Source of the DNA: Caldithrix sp.
GTDB lineage: Bacteria > Calditrichota > Calditrichia > Calditrichales > Calditrichaceae
DNA: 44,255 nucleotides
NCBI GenBank assembly: GCA_020720405.1
Contig: DYOS01000010.1
Location: 1 to 44,255, forward strand
Reading direction: 5' to 3'
Part shown: positions 1 through 8,448 of the stretch, one piece after another
Layout of the letters: each line of letters starts with the position of its first letter
How positions within the stretch are numbered: position 1 is the stretch's first letter
The notes under the pieces: model-generated
The model's database searches: none
Told to the model about the DNA's origin: nothing
What the model saw: only the letters and a program-made list of their open reading frames with translations
Program-made: the position numbers and the translations under genes

Positions 1-2
1 AA

Positions 3-53
3 CATCCGCACCAGCGGCTGGAAGAATTACTCCCCGCCAACCGGGGAAAATAA
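3..53 (+). CDS. C-terminal end of an upstream gene (partial)
   Basis: Frame 3 is open from the window edge and reads HPHQRLEELLPANRGK before a TAA at 51-53. The composition looks like a natural protein tail, and the stop is followed by two inverted repeats of the kind expected after a gene. The fragment is too short to identify. The other plus-strand frames here read into Arg/Pro-rich sequence typical of the intergenic repeat that follows. Confidence is low because only 16 codons are visible. Confidence 0.3.
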   Translation, partial: HPHQRLEELLPANRGK

Positions 54-120
54 CCCGGTTGCAATATGCACTTCACCGGATGGATACATTCAGTGTTCCC
101 GGTGGCTACTTTTTCTTTTT
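38..120 (+). terminator. Paired inverted repeats and possible terminator after the upstream gene
   Basis: Two structures are seen. CAACCGGG (38-45) and CCCGGTTG (54-61) form a perfect 8-bp stem around the stop codon of the partial gene. CACCGG (74-79) and CCGGTG (99-104) form a second stem, extended inward by an imperfect GA-ACA/TGT-TC pairing, followed by a T-rich run at 110-120. The second looks like an intrinsic terminator with an imperfect stem. Confidence 0.4.
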
Positions 121-129
121 AAGATTTCT

Positions 130-215
130 CATCTCCCGCCCGGGCGGGATTCTTCGAAGACTTGTCCCGCTCCGGCGGGATGACGAATTCCCGCTCATGC
201 CGGAAAATCTGCGGT
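130..215. repeat. GC-rich palindromic intergenic repeat (REP-like)
   Basis: The stretch contains CCCGCCCGGGCGGGA (137-151), TTCTTCGAAGA and TCCCGCTCCGGCGGGATGACG. On the minus strand it reads like the CGTCATCCCGCC...GCGGGA dispersed repeats common between genes in FCB-group genomes. Another CGTCATTCCG-type sequence begins at the right end of the window (about 44237). An 85-codon frame runs across it (59-316), but its Arg/Pro-rich start and lack of family features make it non-coding. Confidence 0.5.
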
Positions 216-257
216 CAGATTCTTCAATTCCCAATTCCTTTTTCCTTAAAATTTTTG

Positions 258-286
258 TTGACATAAAAAAAAATTTGCCCTATGAT
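258..286 (+). promoter_or_regulatory. Sigma70-type promoter for the M20 peptidase operon
   Basis: A perfect -35 hexamer TTGACA (258-263) is separated by exactly 17 bases, mostly A/T, from TATGAT (281-286), which matches the -10 consensus at five of six positions. Transcription would start near 293, giving a leader of about 47 nt before the ATG at 340. This is the clearest housekeeping promoter in the window, and it resembles the classical sigma70 form rather than the TTTG/TAnnTTTG form of Bacteroidota. Confidence 0.8.
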
Positions 287-339
287 TGTAATAGTAATTT
301 CACAGATTGTGTTTAGTGTAACTAATATTTCAGCAGCTT

Positions 340-1437
340 ATGACCCATGACCAAAAACTAACCGACCTCTTTCTTGATCTGGTACAGATCGACGGGCTTT
401 CCGGAAACGAAGCCGGTGTTGCCGGCTACATCAAAAATTTTACAAAAAATTTAGGTCTGACCTGCATCGAAGATGACACCGCCCAAATATCCGGCGGTAA
501 CAGCGGCAATCTGATCTGCCGGGTCGGAAACGGCGGCGATACGGTTCTGACCGCCCACATGGACACCGCCCGACCGACAAAAGACCTCAAACCTCAGGTG
601 TTGACCGATCGCATTACCTCTGATGGTAACACCATACTCGGCGCCGATAACCGGGCCGGACTGGCTGTTTTGCTGCATGTGCTGCGGGAAGCGGTCAGCG
701 TAAACGGGACAAATCTTAATTTTACCCTGGCCTTTACGGTCTGCGAAGAAACCAGTATGGCCGGCTCAAAGAATCTCAACCTGAACGGAATTAAACAGGG
801 TTTTGTTTTCGATTCTTCGGCCCGCCCGGGCAGTTTTATTTATCAGGCTTACGGCGCTCAAAGTTTTGAAGTCCGGGTCAAGGGCCGGGCTTCACATTCC
901 GGCATTGCCCCGGAACGCGGTGTTCATGCCATAAAAATTGCTGCCGACGCCCTTCACGAATTGCCGGTCGGCCGGATTGATGAAAATACGACCATGAATT
1001 TCGGCACGATCCGCGGCGGCAGTGCCGTGAATGTGGTGCCCGATCTGGTGATTATCGATGGTGAAATCCGCTCATCGGTGGCCGACCGCGTTCCGCAGCT
1101 TGGAAATCTTATTGAGCATACTTTCCGCCAAAAAGCAGAAGCGGGCGGCGGATCATCCGTTTACTCGGCCCACTGGGATTTTATGCCCTACCGGATTGAT
1201 CCTGCATCAACCGTTTTCCAAAGAATCTCGGGTGCAATTGAAAGGGCCGGTTTAAAACCCAACCCGGTTATTTCTAAAGGCGGCAGTGATGCCAATTCCT
1301 TTAATGAAAACGGCATACCGACAGTTAATATCGGTATCGGTGCCCAGAATCCCCATGCCAACGACGAGTTTATTTATCTGGACGATCTGGCCCATAGTGC
1401 GGCAATCGCCTGGGAATTAATCAGGAGCGATGTATGA
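340..1437 (+). CDS. M20-family zinc metallopeptidase (peptidase T-like)
   Basis: This is a 365-residue cytoplasmic di-zinc aminopeptidase or dipeptidase with no signal peptide. The M20 metal and catalytic residues are visible in order: H73 and D75 in TAHMDTA, bridging D103 in GADNRAG, the catalytic pair E136-E137 in CEETSMAG, D158 in FVFDSS, and H339 near the C-terminus in NPHANDEF. The dimerisation (lid) domain follows GRASHSG at about 182-188. Length and motif spacing fit the peptidase T-like branch. It lies behind a strong sigma70 promoter, and its stop overlaps the next ATG (ATGA), so it is coupled to the cyanophycinase. In that context it would hydrolyse imported dipeptides, possibly beta-Asp-Arg. 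Substrate is inference; the family assignment is firm. Confidence 0.88.
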   Translation: MTHDQKLTDLFLDLVQIDGLSGNEAGVAGYIKNFTKNLGLTCIEDDTAQISGGNSGNLICRVGNGGDTVLTAHMDTARPTKDLKPQVLTDRITSDGNTILGADNRAGLAVLLHVLREAVSVNGTNLNFTLAFTVCEETSMAGSKNLNLNGIKQGFVFDSSARPGSFIYQAYGAQSFEVRVKGRASHSGIAPERGVHAIKIAADALHELPVGRIDENTTMNFGTIRGGSAVNVVPDLVIIDGEIRSSVADRVPQLGNLIEHTFRQKAEAGGGSSVYSAHWDFMPYRIDPASTVFQRISGAIERAGLKPNPVISKGGSDANSFNENGIPTVNIGIGAQNPHANDEFIYLDDLAHSAAIAWELIRSDV

Positions 1438-2303
1438 GTATTAAACGGTTTATCTTGTCTGCTTTTGTTTTTGCCTTCTTACTCCAGAGCGGATTACCCG
1501 CCGGACCGGGAAAGGGCCATCTGATGATCTTTGGCGGTGAACAGAAATACGATTACACCATGCTGAAATTTCTGGAACTGGCCGGCGGCAAGGATGCCAA
1601 AATAGTTATTATCCCATCGGCCAGTGAGGATCCTCTCAATGAAGCTCTTTATTTGCGGCATCATCTGGAAACCCTGGGTGCAACCAATGTCAAATATGTC
1701 TTGGTCAACAATGAACCGGCCGATACATCCACCGTGCTGGCCATGATGGATAAAACGGACGGTGTTTTCTTCACCGGCGGCGACCAGGTGCGCTTAACCG
1801 GCAAACTGCTCAATACCAGATTACTGGACAAGGTGCGGGCGGTTTATGCAGCCGGCGGCGTGGTCGGAGGCACCAGTGCCGGAGCAGCGGTGATGAGCGA
1901 AATCATGATCACCGGGAATGAACTGCGCAATCCGGATACAACCGCCCCGTTTAATGCCATCCGCCTCAACAATATTGAAGTCAAACAGGGTTTCGGTTTT
2001 GTCACCAAAGCCATCATCGACCAGCATTTTGTAAAGCGCAGAAGAGAACACCGTCTGATGACCCTGGTTCTTCAGCATCCAAAGCTGCTTGGGGTTGGCA
2101 TTGATGAGCGCACCGCCATCATCGTCCGTCCGGATGATACCTTTCAGGTTTTGGGCGAACACACGGTGGTCATTTTTGATGCCCGGCAGGCGGTGAAAAT
2201 TTCTACAGACAAAAATGATAACCTAAGCGGTCAAAATCTGCGAATGCATATTTTAAAATCCGGAGATTGCTTTGATCTGAATTCAGGAACGGTATGCAAA
2301 TAA
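1434..2303 (+). CDS. Cyanophycinase (peptidase S51 family), exported
   Basis: This 289-residue protein has an N-terminal hydrophobic signal sequence (about 1-22). Cyanophycinases are serine hydrolases that cut multi-L-arginyl-poly-L-aspartate to beta-Asp-Arg dipeptides. Visible landmarks are FFTGGDQVR (112-120), the nucleophile elbow GGTSAGAAVMSE with Ser148, and IIDQHFVKRRREHRL (195-208), which carries the family His198 and the basic patch. GIDERTAI follows and is also typical. These match true cyanophycinases better than the shorter peptidase E branch. The ATG overlaps the peptidase stop, with AGGAG at 1422-1426. The gene overlaps the next by 10 bp. It is likely periplasmic, since no T9SS sorting domain is present. 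Substrate has not been shown. Confidence 0.87.
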   Translation: MSIKRFILSAFVFAFLLQSGLPAGPGKGHLMIFGGEQKYDYTMLKFLELAGGKDAKIVIIPSASEDPLNEALYLRHHLETLGATNVKYVLVNNEPADTSTVLAMMDKTDGVFFTGGDQVRLTGKLLNTRLLDKVRAVYAAGGVVGGTSAGAAVMSEIMITGNELRNPDTTAPFNAIRLNNIEVKQGFGFVTKAIIDQHFVKRRREHRLMTLVLQHPKLLGVGIDERTAIIVRPDDTFQVLGEHTVVIFDARQAVKISTDKNDNLSGQNLRMHILKSGDCFDLNSGTVCK

Positions 2304-3700
2304 GAGCACTGCGGATAAAGACGCCAAATACCTATTTTATTATTTTTTTTCTGATCGCACTGGTCGCCCTGCTGACCTGGATTCTGCCAACCGGTCAGTA
2401 CGAACGGGTGACGATTGATGGCCGGGAAATTGTTCAGCCGGGTTCATTCCAGCCCGTCCCGGCAAATCCGCAAGGCATCGGAGCCGTGCTCACGGCACCC
2501 CTGCGGGGATTTGTGGACGCCGGACTAATCATCGGCTTCGTGCTGCTGGTTGGCGGTGCATTTTCTGTTTTTCAGAAAACCCAGGCCATTGATGAAATGA
2601 TTCGCGGCATTGCCAAAGCCCATAAAAATTCAGCCCTGATCCGCTCGCTGCTGATTCCATTGTTCATGGTTATTTTTTCCCTGGCCGGGGCAGTCTTCGG
2701 GATGAGCGAAGAGGTTATCCCCTTTATCCTGATTTTCGTTCCGCTGGCCCTGACCCTGGGTTATGACAGCATCACCGGTGTAAGTATTCCCTTTATTGGT
2801 GCTGGTGTTGGCTTTGCCGGCGCATTTTTAAATCCTTTCACCATCGGCATCGCTCAGGGCCTGACCGGTCTGCCCCTGTTCTCCGGGATTGGCTACCGTT
2901 TTGTGGTCTGGCTGATCGTTACGGCAAGTGCTATTATTTTTGTTATGCGCTATGCCAACCGGATAAAAATAAATCCCGAAAAAAGTTTTATGTACGAGAA
3001 GGATCAACTGCGCCGGGCCGACCTGCATCTCGATGAGATCGATAATTTTACCCGCCTCTCCGGGACACACCTGGCCGTTCTTTTCACTTTTCTGGCCGGA
3101 CTGGTTGTGATGGTTACCGGGGTGCTTTATTTCGGCTGGTTTATCGAAGAGATGTCGGCAGTATTTCTGGCCACCGGTATCGCCGTCGGAATTGTCGGGC
3201 GGATGAAAATTGGGGAGATTACAAATGCCTTTGTCTCGGGTGCCAAAGACCTGGTCGGAACGGCACTGATTATCGGCCTGGCCCGGGGTATTCTGCTCAT
3301 CTCCCGGGAAGGTTTGATTCTGGATGCTCTGTTAAATTTTCTGGCCGAACCGATTGATGCATTACCGGCCGTTGTCTCGGCCCAGTTCATGTTCATCATC
3401 CAGACCATTATCAATTTCTTTGTCCCATCCGGGAGCGGACAGGCCGCGCTGACCATGCCGATTATAGGTCCATTGGCCGATTTAACCGGAATTTCACGGC
3501 AGACCGCCGTTCTTGCTTTTCAATTCGGAGACGGCTTCAGCAATATGATTATCCCGACTTCGGCCGTCACCATGAGTGTGCTTTCCCTGGCCGATATTCC
3601 CTGGGAAAAATGGGCCCGCTGGATATTACCCCTGGAAGTCATTTTTTTACTTTTAGGGATGCTGCTGCTGATACCACCGTTCTTAATTCACTGGCAATAA
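2294..3700 (+). CDS. YfcC/DcuC-type inner-membrane carrier
   Basis: A 468-residue polytopic membrane protein with about 11-12 hydrophobic segments. The pattern fits the YfcC branch of the DcuC/C4-dicarboxylate anaerobic carrier superfamily: an early LLTWILPTGQYER segment, a Gly/Phe-rich helix with FGMSEEVIPF, and a late NFFVPSGSGQAALTMP motif in the second substrate-binding half. Characterised relatives move dicarboxylates, and some annotated members are basic amino-acid or peptide transporters. It overlaps the cyanophycinase stop by 10 bp, so it is translated with it. In this locus it would import the released dipeptides or amino acids (inference). The last of three coupled genes; a 31-bp gap follows. 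Confidence 0.85.
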   Translation: MQIRALRIKTPNTYFIIFFLIALVALLTWILPTGQYERVTIDGREIVQPGSFQPVPANPQGIGAVLTAPLRGFVDAGLIIGFVLLVGGAFSVFQKTQAIDEMIRGIAKAHKNSALIRSLLIPLFMVIFSLAGAVFGMSEEVIPFILIFVPLALTLGYDSITGVSIPFIGAGVGFAGAFLNPFTIGIAQGLTGLPLFSGIGYRFVVWLIVTASAIIFVMRYANRIKINPEKSFMYEKDQLRRADLHLDEIDNFTRLSGTHLAVLFTFLAGLVVMVTGVLYFGWFIEEMSAVFLATGIAVGIVGRMKIGEITNAFVSGAKDLVGTALIIGLARGILLISREGLILDALLNFLAEPIDALPAVVSAQFMFIIQTIINFFVPSGSGQAALTMPIIGPLADLTGISRQTAVLAFQFGDGFSNMIIPTSAVTMSVLSLADIPWEKWARWILPLEVIFLLLGMLLLIPPFLIHWQ

Positions 3701-3731
3701 ATTAACCATCACCAAACTTTATGGAGGTCCC

Positions 3732-4874
3732 ATGAGAGTATTTTTACGGATGTTTTTGGTTGTGATTGGCATACTGGCCGTTATTAAACCGGCACAGGCC
3801 CAATCCTTCAATACGGGCGTGATCGGTGCAGCCGTCAGCGATTACGGCCGGGTGCGTATTTTTGACGGCGCCGATACCCGGCAGATTGACCGTTCCTCGC
3901 TATTGGTTGCTTCCGGTCCGACTGCCGTTTTCGATTACTGGAACGACACCGAGAATATCGATACCGCCCGCACGATTGCTTCACCGGCGTTGAGCCCCTA
4001 CGAGTTGTACACCAAAATCGATAACTCCTATAACGACCCGACCCTGCCCCCGGATGTCAGTGCCGAAATTCATATCTATGGCTGGGATGATGCCAATTTT
4101 GTAATCGTCAAATTCCACATCCTGAATTATGGCGCAACAGCTATTGATGCCCGGATCGGTCTGGAAATTATTCCCCAGCTCGACGGCAGTTACGGATTTG
4201 AAACATCCGAATATCTGGTCGATCAGGATGCCTGTGCTTTTTACTCCGGTGCCTCAACCAATGTCGGTTATAAAACTCTGTCCTCGCCATCGGCCTCATT
4301 TAAAACCATCGACTGGTATGATGGCTATAATTCCTTCGACAGTGATCTTTACAACTGGCTGACCACCAATACCTATGACACACTGGACGAAACCACTTCA
4401 TCCGACGGTATTGTTTCATTCTATTCACAGCCGGCGGTTAATCTTCCGGCCGGCGCCGACACCGATTTTTTTGTTGCTGTAGCTGTAGGTGCTGACAAAC
4501 AGACCATGCAGCTCGGACTTACTGCAGCTGTTGACAAATATGCCCAGGTTTTCGGCACACCCATCGGCGATCCGGAAACAATGGAATCCCGTAACTTCAG
4601 TCTGGCTCAGAATTATCCAAACCCATTCCCCAAAGGCACAACGGGCAATAATCTGCAAACCAGAATCCGGTTCAGCCTGCTGCAAAGCGAACAGGTCCGG
4701 CTTGTGGTTTACAACAGTCTGGGACAGGTGGTTGCCACCCTGACCAATCAGCAATTGCCGGCCGGAAACCATGAGGTTCATTTTAACGGTGCAGGTTTAC
4801 CAAATGGTGTCTATTTCTACACCTTAAGTTCAGGTTCAGCATCCACCACGAGGAAAATGCTGCTGATCCGGTAA
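3732..4874 (+). CDS. Secreted protein with T9SS type A sorting domain
   Basis: A 380-residue protein with a signal peptide ending near AQAQS (about residue 24) and GGAGG at 3723-3727 just before the ATG. The central region (30-280) is Asp- and aromatic-rich beta sequence that I do not recognise. The last 90 residues are a T9SS type A domain: NYPNPFPKG, VYNSLGQVVATL, LPNGVYFYTL and a final KMLLIR. Type A domains direct proteins through the type IX pore to the surface, where they are cleaved and anchored. It sits between the carrier and the RpiR regulator and ends at a strong terminator, so it closes the first transcription unit. A substrate-binding surface role is possible but unsupported. Confidence 0.8.
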   Translation: MRVFLRMFLVVIGILAVIKPAQAQSFNTGVIGAAVSDYGRVRIFDGADTRQIDRSSLLVASGPTAVFDYWNDTENIDTARTIASPALSPYELYTKIDNSYNDPTLPPDVSAEIHIYGWDDANFVIVKFHILNYGATAIDARIGLEIIPQLDGSYGFETSEYLVDQDACAFYSGASTNVGYKTLSSPSASFKTIDWYDGYNSFDSDLYNWLTTNTYDTLDETTSSDGIVSFYSQPAVNLPAGADTDFFVAVAVGADKQTMQLGLTAAVDKYAQVFGTPIGDPETMESRNFSLAQNYPNPFPKGTTGNNLQTRIRFSLLQSEQVRLVVYNSLGQVVATLTNQQLPAGNHEVHFNGAGLPNGVYFYTLSSGSASTTRKMLLIR

Positions 4875-4880
4875 CGTTCT

Positions 4881-4915
4881 AAAAAACGGGTTGCCCGGCC
4901 GGCAGCCCGTTTTTT
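4881..4915 (+). terminator. Intrinsic terminator
   Basis: A 15-bp stem (AAAAAACGGGTTGCC pairing with GGCAGCCCGTTTTTT, one G-T wobble) encloses a short CGGCC loop and ends in a T run. It lies 7 bp after the stop of the T9SS protein and ends the 340-4874 transcription unit. Confidence 0.88.
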
Positions 4916-4938
4916 CTGAACCCTGATTCTACAGAAAT

Positions 4939-4966
4939 ACCTGTCCGCCATTTACAGGAAACAGGT
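4939..4966 (+). promoter_or_regulatory. Inverted repeat upstream of the rpiR-family gene (possible operator)
   Basis: ACCTGT (4939-4944) and ACAGGT (4961-4966) are perfect 6-bp arms separated by 16 bases, 18 bp before the ATG of the RpiR-family gene, with a further TACAGG inside. RpiR regulators bind inverted repeats and often control their own gene, so this is a candidate autoregulatory site. Short arms make chance occurrence possible. Confidence 0.3.
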
Positions 4967-4983
4967 GCAAAAGCGGATTATAA

Positions 4984-5838
4984 ATGCGTTACCAGACCAT
5001 CAAGGAAAAGATCAGGCAGAATTACGGCAATCTGCCCGGGAACCAGAAGAAAATTGCAGATTTCGTCATCGATCATTTTGATCAGATTCCTTTCCGCAAC
5101 GTTCAGCAAATTTCTCAATCCACCGGTACCAGTGTGGCCACCATCGTCCGCTTTGCCCAGCGCATCGGTTTTAGCGGATTCAGTGAACTGCGTGAAGAAA
5201 TCGCCAGTACGCTGCAGGGGCATTTGCAGGGCAGCGCCTTATTCCCTCTGATCGATCAGGAAGAACTGGCCCGCAATACGCTGACCCTGGTTGCCAATCA
5301 GGAAATCACCAATATCAACCAGACCCTGGCCCAGATCGAAATGGCCAATTTTCACCTTGTGGTGGATGAAATCTTAAAGGCGAAACGGGTTTACACCATG
5401 GGTTTGGGTATTTCGAACCTGCTGTGCCAGATATTGGCCTATCAGCTCAATCAGGTTGGCATTGATGCCCATCCTTTCCGCCATGATTACAGCTATTTTT
5501 CGGAGCAGCTTCTGCCGTTGAACAAAAACGACCTGATTGTGGCTTTTTCTTTTCCGCCATACTCGGTCGAGACCATCGAAACCGCACGGATAGCCCGCGA
5601 GCGGGGCATAAAACTGATCGCCCTGACCAACCGGGACAGTTCACCGGTAACACCCTACTGTCTGGTCAACCTTTGTGTGCGCAGCGAAAACATGCTTTTT
5701 ACCAATTCGTTCTCGGCTATTTCCGTTCTGATCAATGCTATTTCCACAGAATGTGCGGTAAAAAATAAAAGCCGGGCGGAAGTAACCGCAACCGAAATTG
5801 ACCGGATGATGTTTGCTCAAAAAAATATTATGTCTTAG
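4984..5838 (+). CDS. MurR/RpiR-family transcriptional regulator
   Basis: A 284-residue cytoplasmic regulator. Residues 1-77 form an HTH_6-type winged domain, with VQQISQSTGTSVATIVRFAQ as the helix-turn-helix and GFSGFSELREEI as its usual end. Residues about 105-255 form a SIS domain that in this family senses phosphorylated sugars or sugar acids (TMGLGISNLLCQ, DLIVAFSFPPYSVETIE, IALTNRDSSPV). It stands alone after a strong terminator and directly before the TonB receptor, so it is the likely local regulator of the uptake genes. An RpiR protein in a peptide-polymer locus is unusual, because characterised members answer mostly to sugars. Ligand unknown. Confidence 0.88.
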   Translation: MRYQTIKEKIRQNYGNLPGNQKKIADFVIDHFDQIPFRNVQQISQSTGTSVATIVRFAQRIGFSGFSELREEIASTLQGHLQGSALFPLIDQEELARNTLTLVANQEITNINQTLAQIEMANFHLVVDEILKAKRVYTMGLGISNLLCQILAYQLNQVGIDAHPFRHDYSYFSEQLLPLNKNDLIVAFSFPPYSVETIETARIARERGIKLIALTNRDSSPVTPYCLVNLCVRSENMLFTNSFSAISVLINAISTECAVKNKSRAEVTATEIDRMMFAQKNIMS

Positions 5839-5880
5839 CATGAACAGCCGGTTTTCTGCCGGGCTGCCGAGGTGAGTATT

Positions 5881-8346
5881 ATGAAACCAGTGCTACTCTT
5901 TTTACTGCTGTCCGTCCTTCATGTCTGGGCTGGAGTAACCGGCAAATTAAGCGGAAGGGTGACCGATGCCCGGAGCGGTGCGCCCCTGGCCGGCGCCAAT
6001 ATCGAAATCAGCGGAACTGGCATCGGCGCATCCGCTGATGCTGAAGGTTATTTCGTTATCCTGAACGTCGTCCCCGGGAAAATTGAAGTGGTAATCAGCT
6101 ATATCGGATATGAAACCCAGCGTCATCAGGATGTTCTGATCAATGCCGATCTGACCACAATTATTCAGGCCGCCTTAAGCGAAGCCCATCTGACCATGAA
6201 TGAAAGCATTGTGGTTATGGCCGAGCGGCCCCTGATTCAGCGTGACCTGACCGGCTCCATGTCCGTTGTCCGGCGGGAGGATATTGAATCCCTGCCGGTG
6301 GCTAATCTGCAGGATATTCTGGCACTGCAGGCCGGTGTGGTCAGTAACGGCAGCCGCTTCAATGTGCGCGGCGGAAGAGCCAATGAAGTGGCTTTTTTAA
6401 TTGACGGTATGTATGTCAGCGATCCGCTGATGGGTGGTCTGGCCACCAATATTAACAACGATGCCATTCAGGAACTGACCCTGCTCAGTGGAACCTTTAA
6501 TGCCGAATATGGCAATGCCCTGAGCGGTGTGGTCAATATCGTCACCCGGGATGGTGCTGAAAAACTGGAAGCACAGCTTGAAACCCGGAGCAGTATTTTC
6601 GGCATTTCGCGCTACGCCAACCTGGAAGAACTGCGGATCAACGGCAATATCAGCGGTCCTTTTATTTCCGATAAAACCCGTTTTTTCATCTCCGCCGAAT
6701 ATAACACCGCCGGCAGTTACCTGCCTTTCGGCTATGAGCGTAATCTGACCTTCTTCAGCAAACTCAGTTTCCGCCAGATTCCCGGTGTAAAAATTACCTT
6801 ATCCAACCGCGGCAGCCGTTCGGCCTGGCAGAATTACAGCCACGATTATAAATACATCCCCGAACAATATCTGCGCAGCCGCAGTGATGACTGGCAGAGT
6901 GTGCTCATGCTGACCCATACCCTGAGCAATAATTTATTTTATGATTTCCGGCTGTCTTATTTTAACCGCGGCAGTTATTCCGGTGTGGATAAGGACACCT
7001 CGGAATACCTGACCTCGTCCCAATGGGAATATTTAGAAGCATACGGGAACGGTGTTGAATTCTACTCGCTGGCCAACCCCCTGCAATTAACACAAAGCCG
7101 TACGGCCACAGCCGATGCCAAATTCGACCTGGTCTGGCAGCCTAATGAGCGCAACGAAATCAAATTCGGCCTGCATTTTAAAAAGCATTATCTCAACCTG
7201 TTCAGCATTTATGACCCAAAACGGGATAACCCGTATGTTGACGATTATAAAGTTGATCCATATGAAGCTGCCGTTTATTTACAGGACAAACTCGAATTCC
7301 CGTCGCTGGTGCTCAATCTTGGCCTGCGCTACGATTATGCCAATGCCAATGTCCGTTTCCGCGAAAGTCCGCTCGAAGCCGGATCGGCGGTTGAAGTAAA
7401 ACCGCGCACACAATTCAGTCCCCGTCTCGGTATTGCCCATCCCATCTCGGAAAAAACAAAACTGCATTTTTCCTACGGCCATTTTTTCCAGAACCCGGAT
7501 TACCAGTACTTATATGAAAACAAACAATACGACATCGGGGTGCGCGAGCCTATTTTTGGTCAGCCCAGTCTTGACGCCGAACGGACTATTGCCTATGAAG
7601 TCGGACTTTCCCATCAGTTTTCCGGCAATAACAGTCTTAATCTGACCGCCTATTATAAAGATGTAACCGGGCTGATCGGCACCCACTATTTTGAATTCCG
7701 TGATGCCTATACCAATCAATATACAGCCTACACCCTGTACGTGAACGAGGACTATGCCAATATCAAAGGATTTGAGTTAAGCCTGAACCTGCGCCCAAAC
7801 CGCCATTTCAGCGGCGGTCTGACTTATACTTTTTCCATAGCCAGGGGCAGTGCCTCTTCTGAAACGGAACAATATCCCGGCACCCAGGAATCGACCCGGC
7901 TGTACTATCTCGACTTTGACAAAACCCATCTGTTTAATGCCACAGCAGCCTATAATCTGAGCCAGAATGAAGGGATAGAAATTTTCGGGTTACCTGTTTT
8001 CGAAAATACAGATTTCAACCTGATTTTCAGTGCCGCCTCCGGCTCTCCCTACACCCCCTCCGGCCGGGATATCGGTTTTGTCGAGAAAAATTCCCTGCGT
8101 CAGCCAGCCATTTATTCTGCCGATCTGGAAATTGGCAAAAGCTGGAAAATCGGACAAACCCAGAAACTGCGCCTGTTTGCAGAGGTCCGCAATCTGACCA
8201 ACCAGCGAAATATTTTATATGTTTACCGTGATACGGGTGACCCGGATTATACGATCGTTGGTGATCACTCCACAGCTTATATGCGCGACCCTTCCAATTA
8301 CGGCGCACCGCGCTCGGTAAGGCTTGGTTTTGGTTGGAGTCTGTAA
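5881..8346 (+). CDS. TonB-dependent outer-membrane receptor with carboxypeptidase-like N-terminal domain
   Basis: A receptor of about 821 residues. I chose the ATG at 5881 because GAGGTG (5869-5874) sits six bases before it; the upstream in-frame GTG at 5872 lies inside that Shine-Dalgarno. A signal peptide (1-17) is followed by a CarboxypepD_reg-like domain (about 20-105; KLSGRVTDARSGAPLAGANI), a plug domain (about 115-220; LQDILALQAGVV, FNVRGGRANEVAFLIDGM, EYGNALSGVVNIVT) and a 22-strand barrel to the C-terminus. The layout is SusC-like. It moves a ligand into the periplasm using TonB energy. It precedes a large secreted protein and a PorV-like barrel, and is flanked by peptidases, which suggests a peptide-type ligand (inference). 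Confidence 0.9.
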   Translation: MKPVLLFLLLSVLHVWAGVTGKLSGRVTDARSGAPLAGANIEISGTGIGASADAEGYFVILNVVPGKIEVVISYIGYETQRHQDVLINADLTTIIQAALSEAHLTMNESIVVMAERPLIQRDLTGSMSVVRREDIESLPVANLQDILALQAGVVSNGSRFNVRGGRANEVAFLIDGMYVSDPLMGGLATNINNDAIQELTLLSGTFNAEYGNALSGVVNIVTRDGAEKLEAQLETRSSIFGISRYANLEELRINGNISGPFISDKTRFFISAEYNTAGSYLPFGYERNLTFFSKLSFRQIPGVKITLSNRGSRSAWQNYSHDYKYIPEQYLRSRSDDWQSVLMLTHTLSNNLFYDFRLSYFNRGSYSGVDKDTSEYLTSSQWEYLEAYGNGVEFYSLANPLQLTQSRTATADAKFDLVWQPNERNEIKFGLHFKKHYLNLFSIYDPKRDNPYVDDYKVDPYEAAVYLQDKLEFPSLVLNLGLRYDYANANVRFRESPLEAGSAVEVKPRTQFSPRLGIAHPISEKTKLHFSYGHFFQNPDYQYLYENKQYDIGVREPIFGQPSLDAERTIAYEVGLSHQFSGNNSLNLTAYYKDVTGLIGTHYFEFRDAYTNQYTAYTLYVNEDYANIKGFELSLNLRPNRHFSGGLTYTFSIARGSASSETEQYPGTQESTRLYYLDFDKTHLFNATAAYNLSQNEGIEIFGLPVFENTDFNLIFSAASGSPYTPSGRDIGFVEKNSLRQPAIYSADLEIGKSWKIGQTQKLRLFAEVRNLTNQRNILYVYRDTGDPDYTIVGDHSTAYMRDPSNYGAPRSVRLGFGWSL

Positions 8347-8448
8347 AAGCGAGTGAAAATCAATGACTGACGATGATTCAAAAAACCAATCCTGCACCGG
8401 CGGTGCAAATCCGCCGGGCGGGATATTTCTGTATAAAACGAGGCTGAT

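Noticed and set aside
59-316. 85-codon plus-strand frame before the M20 gene
   Set aside because: It runs through the palindromic repeat and the sigma70 promoter, has repeat-driven Arg/Pro-rich and Phe-rich sequence, no Shine-Dalgarno and no family features.
1434-2303. Peptidase E (dipeptidase E) as identity of the first S51 protein
   Set aside because: The signal peptide, length near 290 and the DQHF...RL segment fit cyanophycinase better than the shorter cytoplasmic peptidase E.
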